Source of the DNA: Chondromyces crocatus
GTDB lineage: Bacteria; Myxococcota_A; Polyangia; Polyangiales; Polyangiaceae
Length of the DNA: 64,000 nt
Direction of reading: 5' to 3'
NCBI RefSeq assembly: GCF_001189295.1
Contig: NZ_CP012159.1
Span: forward strand, 6,092,525-6,156,524
Shown here: positions 15,643 through 23,692 of the stretch, piece after piece
Numbering within the stretch: position 1 is the stretch's first letter
Layout: every line of letters starts with the position of its first letter
Made by a program: the position numbers and the translations under genes
The notes under the pieces: generated by a model
What the model was told of the DNA's origin: nothing
Database searches by the model: none
What the model saw: the letters and a program-made list of their open reading frames with translations, nothing else

Positions 15643-16096
15643 CCCGCGCGGCCTGTCCTCCTGGGCCCTCGCAGCGCTGACGCGAGCCGCCCACGGCCCT
15701 GACCCTCCGCGCTCCGGCGCGACGCCTTCCCGTTGCACCCCGCGCGGAGGTTTTGTGTGGGTTGACCCACATGTTGTGAGCGTGACCTCCTCCTGGGTGT
15801 GACCTGGATCGCCATCGAACCCTCATCTTGCGTGCATGCGGCCGATCCGCAGGCCTGAGGACCCGTCATCTTGCGCGCATGCGGCCGATCCGCAGGCCTG
15901 AGGACCCGTCATCTTGCGCGCATGCGGGCCGCACGCGCGCCTGATGAGACCTCATTGTGCCGACCGATCGCCGATCCCCACCCTTGATGAGACCTCATTG
16001 TGCCGACCGATCACCGAACCGCACCTCTGATGACGCTTCGTCATGCCGGGAGATCGCCCGCATGTTCGTACTTCACGGTGCGATGAGGGCTGGGCT
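15643..16096. other. Intergenic region with 43-bp tandem repeats
   Basis: No gene seen. The right-hand 260 bp are the 43-bp repeats listed separately; the left ~180 bp (15643-15822) show no recognisable feature. It separates copy B from the truncated 3' end of copy C and is probably a rearrangement zone. Confidence 0.5.
15823..16083. repeat. 43-bp tandem repeats, five to six degenerate units
   Basis: Units begin with TCAT at 15823, 15866, 15909, 15952, 15995 and 16041 (periods 43, 43, 43, 43, 46). Units 1 and 2 differ by one base; units 4 and 5 form a second sub-type (TCATTGTGCCGACCGATC); unit 3 starts like type 1 and ends like type 2 (CTGATGAGACC). Each type 1 unit contains GCATGC and AGGCCT palindromes and a GCGG/CCGC inverted repeat. 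Units are contiguous with no spacers, so this is not a CRISPR. Confidence 0.9.
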
Positions 16097-19000
16097 TCAC
16101 CGAACCCACCGCCAGGCGCGATCCGCCTGGGGTGACGTGAGCACGTCGAGCGACGGATCGAGCGTCGACCTGGTGAACCTGGGCAACCGGAAGCCGAAGA
16201 ACGGCGGTCGCAGGGTGAGGGTCCCCGGGGTGTCGAGGGCCGGCGGCACGATGTCCTCGAAGTCCAGGTCGGCACAGACGAGCCAGAAGGTGACGCTGCG
16301 CTCGGTCTGGAGGTGGCGCGCGATGCGCCACGCCTCGAGGAGGTTGTGCGTCGGAAAGACAGCGCGGTCGCGCGCCAGGCCGTCGGCATCCATGGCGATG
16401 CGGACGATGTGGACGACCCGAGCATCGGGCAGGCCCACGAGCGTGCTGGGAGGCGCTGCGAGCTCGCCGAACAGGCGGAACGTCGAGCCGGTGGTCTGGG
16501 TCAGGCGGACGCAGAGCGCACCGAGGAGCGCTTCGGCGAAGGGGAGATCGGCTTCGAGATGGATGGGGTGTGGCGACGCGAGGAAGCGCGCGAGTCGATC
16601 CTGGGGGTCGAAGGGGCCGGCGGGCAGCGCCAGGCTGGGCGCAGGCGCGTGACCCGCGAGCTGGAGCGCTGGCTGGACGACCGGGAGCCGGGAGAGCACG
16701 GCTCCGGGGGTTGGAGAGCGTGACCGGAGCGCCGTGACTGCGGTCTCACGGACGTGAACGTTCTCGTCGTGGAGGGCGGCTGTGAGGAGAAGGCGCGCCT
16801 CCGGGTTGGTGGCGAGGGCAGTCACCGCGGCCCTGCGCACGTAGCTGCTTTCGTCGCGGAGAGCGTCTGTGAGGAGAAGGTGCGCCTCCGGGTCGGTGGC
16901 GAGGGCCGTGACCGCAGCCGCGCGCACGAGCCAGCCCTCGTCGCGGAGAGCGTCTACGAGGAGGGGGCGGGCTTCCGGGTCGGTGGCGAGGGCCGTGGCG
17001 GCGGCGGCGCGGACGAGCCCGCCCGGGTCGTGGAGAGCTTCTCTGAGAAGGGGCCGGGCCTCCGGGTTGGTGGCGAGGGCCGTGACCGCGGCCGCGCGCA
17101 CGTCGTGGTCCTCGTCGTGGAGAGCGTCTGCGAGGAGGGGGCGCGCCTCCGGGTCGTTGGCGAGGGCGGTGACCACGGTTGCACGCACGAGCCAGTCCTC
17201 ATCGCGGCGAGCGTCTGTCAGGAGAAGGCACGCATCCGGGTGGGTGGCGAGAGCCGCGGCCGCGGACGCGCGCACATGGCTGTCTTCGTCGCGGAGAGCG
17301 TCTGTGAGGAGGAGGCGTGCCTCCGGGTCGTTGGCGAGGGCCGTGACCGCAGCCGCGCGCACGTAGCTGACGTCGTCGCGGAGAGCCTCTCGGAGGAGGG
17401 GGCGTGCCTCCGGGTCGTTGGCGAGGGCCGTGGCGGCGGCGGCGCGCACGTCGTCGTTTTCGTCGCGGAGAGCGTCTCGGAGGAGGGGGCGTGCCTCCAG
17501 GTCGTTGGCGAGGGCCGCGGCGGCGGCGGCGCGCACGTCGTGGACCTCGTCGCGGAGAGCGTTTCGGAGGAGGAGACGGGCCTCCGGGTCGTTGGCGAGG
17601 GCCGTGGCGGCAGCGGCGCGGACGTCGCTGTCTTCGTCGCGGAGAGCGTTTCGGAGGAGGGGGCGCGCCTCCTGGTCGTTGGCGAGGGCCGTGACCACGG
17701 CCGCGCGCACGTGCGGAAAGTCGACGCGGAGAGCGTCTCGGAGAGAGGGGCGGGCCTCCGGGTCGTTGGCAAGAGCGGTGGCGGCGGCGGTGCGGACGTC
17801 GCTGTCTTCGTCGCGAAGAGCGTTTCGGAGGAGGAGGCGCGCCTCCGGGTCGTTGGCGAGGGCGGTAGCGGCGGCGGTGCGGACGTCGCTGACTTCGTCA
17901 CGCCGAGCATCTGTGAGGAGAAGGCGCGCCTCCGGATCGTTGACGAGGGCCATCGCGGCGGCGGCGCGTACGGCGCTGTCCTCGTCGCGGAGGGCGTCTC
18001 GGAGGAGGGGGCGTGCCTCCGGGTCATTGGCGAGGGCCCTGATGGCGGCCGCGCGCACGTCGCAGTCTTCGTCGCGGAGAGCGTCTCGGAGGAGGGGGTG
18101 TGCTTTGGGGTCCGTGGCGAGTGCCGCGGCGGCGGCGGCGCGGACGTCACTGTCCTCGTCGCGGAGGGCATCTCGGAGGAGGGGGCGCGCCTCCGGGTCG
18201 TTGACGAGGGCCGCGGCGGCGGACGCGCGCACGTCGCAGTCTTCGTCGCGGAGGGCGTCTCGGAGGAGGGGGTGTGCTTTGGGGTCCGTGGCGAGTGCCG
18301 CGGCGGCGGCGGCGCGCACGCTCCAGGACTCGTCCTGGAGAGCGTCTCGGAGGAGGAGGCGTGCCTCCGGGTCGTTGGCGAGGGCTGTGGCGGCGGCTGC
18401 GCGCACGTTCCAGTGCTTGTCGCAGAGAGCGTCTCGGAGGAGGGGACGCGCCTCCGGATCGGTGGCGAGGGCCGTGGCAGCAGCGGCGCGCACGTCGCCG
18501 TCTTCGTCGCGGAGAGCGTCTCGGAGGCGGAGGCGCGCATCCAGGTCGTTGGCGAGGGCGGTGGCGGCGGCGGCGCGCACGTGGCTGCCTTCGTCGCGGA
18601 GAGCGTCTCGGAGGAGGAGACGCCCCTCCGGGTCGTTGGCGAGGGCCCTGGCCGCGGCCACGCGCACGTCGCTGTCCTCGTCGCGGAGAGCGTCTCGGAG
18701 GAGAAGGCGCGCCTCCGGATCGGCGGCGAGGGCCCGGATGGCGGCCGCGCGTACGGTCCAGTGCTCGTCGCGGAGCGCATCTCTGAGGAGGGGGCGCGCC
18801 TCCGGGTCATTGGCGAGGGCCCGGATGGCGGCTGCGCGCACAGTCCAGTGCTCGTCGCGGAGCGCGTCTCCGAGGAGGGGGCGCGCCTCCGGGTCGCTGG
18901 CGAGGGCATCGACGGCCGCTGCGCGCACATTCCAGGGTTCACCTCTCGTCCACGCGGACAGCTCCTCAGGCGTTGGAACCCTGGCGGCCAGCGCCGAGCC

Positions 19001-19504
19001 CACGCGTCCAGCCTGCTCTCGGTCGGAGAGGGGCCGCCGGAGCGCCTCCAGATGGGCCGCCCAGACCAGGAGAAGCGCCTCCGTTCCCAGCGCGGCTTTC
19101 CCTTCCAGCAGCGGCGTGAACAGCGCCCGATCCTCTGGCGCGAGCGCGGCCCCGAGCACCCGGAGGCCTCGCTCTGCATGGACGGCGAGCTGTCGTTCCG
19201 CCTCCCCGAAGCGCCCTGAAGGAGACATCAGGCGCCCTACGACCGCCTTCACCACCCGCTGTGCAAGCGCCCGATCGTGGGTTGCCTCCTGCTCACCCCA
19301 CAGCGCGATCGCACGCAGAACGAGGCCGAGCCTCTGGTGGTCCCAGGTGTCGTCTTCCTCCGCCGCGCGCAGCGCCAGCTCCAGAGCTGCTCGCCCTTGC
19401 AGCGCCACGTCGATGTCTTCGTGATCAGGCCTCTCCACCCGGTCTGCTGACCTCTTCACTTCCGCACCCGGGTTCGCGGCATCCTCGTCCGGCCTGCTCC
19501 TCAC
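16097..19504 (-). pseudogene. Copy C: HEAT-repeat/C-terminal fragment of the SIR2-NACHT-HEAT gene
   Basis: An open frame of 1135 residues homologous to the last part of copy A. Its apparent GTG start (19502-19504) is an internal Val codon of copy A (VRSTPDEDAA), and homology ends there, so the 5' end is lost. An internal in-frame deletion equivalent to 1029 bp of copy A, joined at CCACG (19405-19409), removed the NACHT domain. About 26 HEAT units follow, more diverged from each other than in copy A. The C-terminal domain is kept (FAEALLGALCVRLTQTTGSTF, WLVCADLDFEDIVPP) but stops about 85 residues early at AWRWVR. SIR2 and NACHT are absent, so it is at best a sensor-only protein. Confidence 0.75.
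16730..18945 (-). repeat. 87-bp repeats in copy C (about 26 diverged 29-aa HEAT units)
   Basis: Same 29-residue periodicity as copy A but units differ at many positions. Variable residues before VR include EHWT, EDSD, EGSH, EDGD, KHWN, ESWS, EDCD, EDSA, EVSD, EVHD, ENDD, DVSY, EDWL and ESSY. A DFPH unit (unit 15) matches the DFPN unit (unit 13) of copy A, suggesting orthologous positions in the array. Confidence 0.9.
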
Positions 19505-19603
19505 CGTGCTCTGATACTACAGCTGTCCCTGCGCAGACCGCGCTCCTCGGCGTCGATCCTGGCAGCGGCGGGTCATCGCTCGGTGGTGGCGGCGCCACCA
19601 TGA

Positions 19604-19870
19604 TCATCGAAGCACCCAGTCGTCCCATCGTGGTCTCTCGGAGCCATCGCCAGCGCTGAGGCGGCGCCGTTCCTTGGCGGGAACGTGGTCGACCAGCCCG
19701 TTGAGCTCGAACTGTCGAGAGTCCCTCCAGACGCGATGCTGGCTGGAAACCGCAAGCACGTACGGTTGCCGGCGCTTTTCTGGCCGCCTGCGTACCTTGC
19801 TGTCCTGCCCGTAGACCTCGTCACCGACGATCCAGGCAGCGGCCACCTCAGCGTCCAGTGCGACAGATCG
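19604..19870 (-). pseudogene. IS701-family transposase fragment
   Basis: The minus-strand translation includes WIVGDEVYGQDSKVRR, QPYVLAVSSQHRVW and LSAGDGSERPRWDDWV, matching the central DDE region of IS701-type transposases (the DEVYG and AGDG-PRWYDW blocks are typical). Only about 85 residues are left, with no terminal repeats or full gene. It sits between the broken 5' end of copy C (19505) and the next operon, so an IS701-like insertion may have caused the truncation. Confidence 0.7.
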
Positions 19871-19885
19871 GTGATCCGCACAGTA

Positions 19886-19914
19886 TTTACAGGGACGCTG
19901 GTAATCTGTATTTC
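19886..19914 (+). promoter_or_regulatory. Candidate sigma70-like promoter of the four-gene operon
   Basis: TTTACA (19886-19891) and TATTTC (19909-19914) are separated by 17 bp, in a short AT-rich stretch that stands out from the GC-rich surroundings. It lies about 60 bp upstream of the first ATG at 19976. Match to consensus is partial. Confidence 0.4.
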
Positions 19915-19975
19915 ACAAATTGGATGTTATCGGTCTCACGCCAATCTCTCTGCACACCCATGGGAGAACCCGAAC

Positions 19976-20965
19976 ATGCCGCTCTTCATCCCCGTTCTGA
20001 TCGGGTCTGCAATCGTCGCCACGACCGCCTATGGCACCAGGAAAGCGGGCCAGGGCGTACGTTCGATGAGCCGTGCCAGGTCCATCGGCGAGGAGGCCGA
20101 GGATCGGCACAAGCATCACCTCGAGAAGCTGGATGTGGCGCGTGGTTCTCTTTCGGCCAGGCTCGATGAGACGCACGCGCTGCGGACCAGCATCGCTCGA
20201 GAGACGCTCGGAAGCATGGTTCGGCTCCTGCAGATCCTCGATAAGGAGGGACGCCTTCGCGCCCCCGGTACCTTCTCGAAGCTCGGCGTTCATTCCGAGC
20301 AGGTGCGCGCGTTCGTCGCCAGCTCCCTCGACGCTGCCGAGGTGTTCAAAGGTGCGGTCAAGGCCGTGGAATTCGGCGCTGGCGCCCAGGCGATGGCGAC
20401 GGGTTTGATCTCGTCTCTGGCGACGGCGAGTACCGGCACGGCGATCTCGGCGCTCTCCGGCGCTGCTGCGCAGAGCGCGACCCTCGCCTGGCTGGGTGGT
20501 GGCTCGCTTGCGGCAGGCGGGTGGGGAATGGCTGCCGGGTCCTTGGTCGCCGGTGGCATCGCGGTGGCGCCAGCCGTCGCACTCGGAGGGCTCGTGCTTT
20601 CCGTGCAGGGTGAGAAGGCCAAGACCAAGGCCGCGGCCTTCAGCGCCGAGGTCGACATGCAATGCGCAGCAATCGAGACGATGATCGCTCTCCTGGCGTG
20701 TGCAGAGCGCCGCGTCGACGAGCTGCAGGACGTCCTGAGGCGCATCGATCATCGTGCCTTGCAGCAGATCGACGACCTCTTCGCCATGGCCGAGGACTTC
20801 GATCACGATGACGATGCGCACGTCGCCCAGCTGTCGTCGGCGATGTTGCTCTGCAAAGCCCTGAGCGATCTGATCCACACGCGGGTGCTCGATGACGCTG
20901 GGCTGCTCGATCAGGCGAGTGAAGAGCTCATGGCGCGCTACCGAGAACTCGGGGGTGAAGCATGA
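19976..20965 (+). CDS. Gly/Ala-zipper membrane-associated coiled-coil protein
   Basis: A 329-residue protein; ATG at 19976 chosen because GGGAG precedes it by about 9 bp and a hydrophobic N-terminus (PLFIPVLIGSAIVATTAYG) follows. The frame is open further upstream through IS-relic sequence, which is unlikely to be coding. About residues 30-130: helical. About 145-205: long small-residue hydrophobic stretch (TGTAISALSGAAAQSATLAW, LGGGSLAAGGWGMAAGS), a glycine-zipper type membrane segment. About 210-320: coiled coil (AERRVDELQDVLRRIDHRAL). No family named with confidence. Its stop overlaps the next start by 4 bp (ATGA), so the genes are translationally coupled. Confidence 0.7.
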   Translation: MPLFIPVLIGSAIVATTAYGTRKAGQGVRSMSRARSIGEEAEDRHKHHLEKLDVARGSLSARLDETHALRTSIARETLGSMVRLLQILDKEGRLRAPGTFSKLGVHSEQVRAFVASSLDAAEVFKGAVKAVEFGAGAQAMATGLISSLATASTGTAISALSGAAAQSATLAWLGGGSLAAGGWGMAAGSLVAGGIAVAPAVALGGLVLSVQGEKAKTKAAAFSAEVDMQCAAIETMIALLACAERRVDELQDVLRRIDHRALQQIDDLFAMAEDFDHDDDAHVAQLSSAMLLCKALSDLIHTRVLDDAGLLDQASEELMARYRELGGEA

Positions 20966-21426
20966 GCAAGAAGCGTGGCCAGGTGCGCTCGGCGGGAGCT
21001 GTGAACCAGGAGCCGCGCTCGCGCAGCACCGACTGGGCCGGGCTGTCGGACATTTCGGCTGTGGAGTCCTTGGCGCACATCCTCGGAGGCATCACCGCCC
21101 TTGCTGAAGCGCTGAGAGGGATCGCCGAACAGAAGACGGAGCAGGCAAGGATCGCCGCGAAGGCACAGACGGAGATCGAGCGCGTCCACGCCATGCGGGA
21201 GGTGCTTCTCCAGCACCTCGATCGCTCGTTCGAGGAGCGCCGCGTGAACTTCGATGCCCTCTTCTCGAGGCTCGATTCAGCGATTGAAAAGGGCAACCTC
21301 GACATGGCCGCGAGCACGCTCGACGCCGTGGTGAAGCTCGCGCAATCGTCACCTTTCAAGGACCTGGCCGACGTGGCGAACGCCAGGAAGGCGCTTCAGG
21401 ACCAGGGTCGAACGTGGGAGTTCTGA
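20962..21426 (+). CDS. Small helical protein, unknown function
   Basis: A 154-residue protein that overlaps the preceding gene by ATGA. The first ~25 residues are basic; then a continuous helical/coiled-coil region (KTEQARIAAKAQTEIERVH, LLQHLDRSFEERRVNFDALF). No catalytic motif, signal or membrane segment. Co-transcribed with the Gly-zipper protein and probably binds it. Unknown family. Confidence 0.65.
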   Translation: MSKKRGQVRSAGAVNQEPRSRSTDWAGLSDISAVESLAHILGGITALAEALRGIAEQKTEQARIAAKAQTEIERVHAMREVLLQHLDRSFEERRVNFDALFSRLDSAIEKGNLDMAASTLDAVVKLAQSSPFKDLADVANARKALQDQGRTWEF

Positions 21427-21591
21427 GACCGTGATACGTGCGACGAGGGGAATGGCGGAGGTGTCGTTCATCGAGCCGTTGCCTGGTGCGCTGGCACTGA
21501 TGCGCCTCGGCCCTTGCTGTCACCCCATGGCCGATGCGGTTTCGAGACCCTCTCCCTGAACGAGGAACCAGAACAGCTCCTGGAGGCAATG

Positions 21592-22512
21592 ATGAGCGAG
21601 GTTGCGTCGACTCCGGTCCAGTCGATGTCGGACTATGTGAAGAGGCTCGCTGCTCTCTGGACGGCCAGGACACCGCCGCTCCAGCAGGGGTTCTCGCTGC
21701 ACGACTATGTAAAGGAGCTCGCACGGCTCGGAGCCCGGGTCCGCATCGACGAGACGGAAGGGCTGAACCTGTTCCGCACGCATGTCATGGCCAAGGCAGA
21801 CGAGCTTCGAGCGCGGATGAAGCAGGCCAATGAAACGCGTCGAGCAGCGCTGAGCCCACCGCAACGCGAAGCCCTGCGCGCTCTCGAAGTCACGCCTGAT
21901 CTACTCGGGCCGATGGGTGAAACCCGCTATGAGCCCATCCACACCAAGTTGCTCACGTACCATCTCGATCCCACCGAAGGGTCGGAGCTGGCTCCAAAGC
22001 TCCTCACCGCATTCATCGATCTCATCGCAGAAGCCTGCCGAGAGCGTGATCTCGGCGAGCCGATGTATTCGCCTGGCTCGAAGGTGACGGTGGAGAGTGA
22101 AAGAAGGATCTCGACGGGGCGTGTCGACGTGAGCATCAGCCTGGAAGACACGCTCATTTTCCTGGAGACCAAGATCGACTCGGGAGAAGGGAACGAGCAG
22201 CTTGCTCGCTATCGTCAAGCGATGGACGAGATCAAGAGCACGCAGCACGGGGTGCTCGTCTACCTGACACTGCCGGGGGCCAGGTTGCCGAAAAGCGATG
22301 TCGAGTTCGTTCCCCTGAACTTCCGCGATGTGCTGCGCGTCTGGTTGCCTTTCGCTACTGGTGACGGCGGGACTGTCGACTATCTCGCACGTTATCTGAA
22401 GACAATAGCCATGGGTTTGCTTCGATTGTGTGGAGATGGTGGATTTGAGCGATGGTCATTTTATGAGCAACGTGCGGCTCTGGACCTGGTGGAGGCGGTG
22501 AGGGAATCATGA
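21592..22512 (+). CDS. PD-(D/E)XK nuclease superfamily protein
   Basis: ATG at 21592 is chosen because GGAGG lies five bases upstream; an adjacent ATG at 21589 is too close to it. The protein (about 306 residues) has a helical N-terminal half, then the nuclease core: RISTGRVDVSISLEDTLIFL with Asp of GRVD, and LETKIDSGEGNEQLARYRQA supplying Glu-x-Lys (ETK) and the downstream QLxRY motif. This is the pattern of PDDEXK_4-type nucleases, so the catalytic set looks complete. It lies 165 bp after the preceding gene and overlaps the next by ATGA. In this setting a role in defence against foreign DNA is a reasonable inference. Confidence 0.75.
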   Translation: MSEVASTPVQSMSDYVKRLAALWTARTPPLQQGFSLHDYVKELARLGARVRIDETEGLNLFRTHVMAKADELRARMKQANETRRAALSPPQREALRALEVTPDLLGPMGETRYEPIHTKLLTYHLDPTEGSELAPKLLTAFIDLIAEACRERDLGEPMYSPGSKVTVESERRISTGRVDVSISLEDTLIFLETKIDSGEGNEQLARYRQAMDEIKSTQHGVLVYLTLPGARLPKSDVEFVPLNFRDVLRVWLPFATGDGGTVDYLARYLKTIAMGLLRLCGDGGFERWSFYEQRAALDLVEAVRES

Positions 22513-23054
22513 ACGGCGCGATTACAGATGTGTTTGCTTTTGCAGCAAGCCATGGTGACTACTGGGAGCAGATCCTCCATGAGGACGCGAGCTATGACGA
22601 TGTTCTGAGCCCCGAGGAGCAGAAGGCGTTTGGTGCAGCACGTCTTCACATCGAGGAGAGTATCAGCGGTCTACTTCGAGCTTGCAAAGACAGGTTTGTT
22701 CAGATCAATCAAGTGAGAGATAAGCCGTTTGATGTGGCCGCCAGGAGTTCGGTCAATGCAAAGGAAATACGGCCTGTGAAAAAGATCCACAAGAAGCTGT
22801 TTTATGGGAGCTTCTTGTTTCGGAAAGATGGTCGTGATGGCCACATCAAGCTTGTTTCGAGCATCGCGGTTCATAATAAGATCATCCAGGATGTGGGGAA
22901 GTCGCTGCAGGATGCGAATCTGAAATTCGAAGTGCGTGGCAGTTACTTTCTCGATGCGCCTGGAATCGCGCTCGAACGTGGCGAGCTGTTCACCACAGTT
23001 GCTGACAGGGCCGCCGAAGTGCTGATGAAACTCCTCGATGCGTCGATGTCGTGA
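22509..23054 (+). CDS. Unknown protein, last gene of nuclease operon
   Basis: A 181-residue protein whose ATG overlaps the nuclease stop. An alpha-helical N-terminal half (LSPEEQKAFGAARLHIEESI) is followed by an alpha/beta half (KLFYGSFLFRKDGRDGHIKL, LKFEVRGSYFLDAPG). No family recognised. Base composition from about 22380 to 23060 is visibly more AT-rich than neighbours and codon third positions are less G/C-biased, suggesting horizontal acquisition. Likely a partner or regulator of the nuclease. Confidence 0.65.
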   Translation: MNGAITDVFAFAASHGDYWEQILHEDASYDDVLSPEEQKAFGAARLHIEESISGLLRACKDRFVQINQVRDKPFDVAARSSVNAKEIRPVKKIHKKLFYGSFLFRKDGRDGHIKLVSSIAVHNKIIQDVGKSLQDANLKFEVRGSYFLDAPGIALERGELFTTVADRAAEVLMKLLDASMS

Positions 23055-23692
23055 GTGTGAACAATGACACGGCTGAGAGTGAGATGATGTTGGCGACGGC
23101 AGGGGCGTCCAGGTGGCATGGGGAGTCGCGGAGAAGCGTTCGCGCAGCATGTCGTGGGACCAGTCGTGGAGAGTGTCGTAGAAGGGGGCGTCGAGATTGA
23201 CCTGAGCGCCGCACAGGAGCTCGAGGTGGGGGAGGTAGAGCGGAGGGGGCATCCAGCGCAGCGTCGAGGTGGTGCGCTCCGTGGTCGTGGGGGCAGGTGT
23301 GGAGGCAGGAGTCGAGCGTAGAGTCACCCGGGAAGGGATGTGGGGACCGGGTAAGACGTCGCTCGTCAGCCCGTTCTGACGCATCGTGCAGGCTGTGTGG
23401 GGACCTCGAGTTCAGGGGCTGGGTGCCGTCGATCGTCGATCGTGGAAGGTTCCACCCCTCGCCGATGAGCGTGAACCATCGAGGGCCGACGAGGTCGTGT
23501 CGTCGATGGACAGCGGTTGTCGTCGTCGACGCGCCGTGCTTCATGGACGCCGTCATCAGGCGCTGGTGGTGGCTGCGGCGGTGGTCGTGGTCGCGGCGAG
23601 GGCCTTGGACCGAAGCTGGATATCGGGGGCAGGGCGATCCATGGAGGGGGGCATGGACGGGTCGTGTCGCCGAGGCCGAGGAGGGTGAGCGG
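23055..23692. other. Intergenic region, no supported gene
   Basis: About 640 bp between the nuclease operon and the RCC1 lipoprotein. On the minus strand around 23100-23250 a short stretch translates to protein-like sequence (PPPLYLPHLELLCGAQVNLD, TLHDWSHDMLRERF) without a start or family match; it may be a gene fossil. The + strand frame that runs into the lipoprotein from 23297 is low-complexity and lacks a ribosome binding site. Confidence 0.45.

Noticed and set aside
15823-16083. 43-bp repeats as a CRISPR array or integron attC array
   Set aside because: Units are contiguous with no spacers, diverge along the block, and no cas or integrase gene is near.
16754-19424. Long open frames on + and in another - frame across the copy C repeats
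   Set aside because: Same artefact of the 87-bp periodicity; only the HEAT frame aligns with copy A as protein.
19685-19975. N-terminal extension of the Gly-zipper protein
   Set aside because: It runs antisense through the transposase relic and the candidate promoter; the ATG at 19976 has a ribosome binding site and a hydrophobic start.
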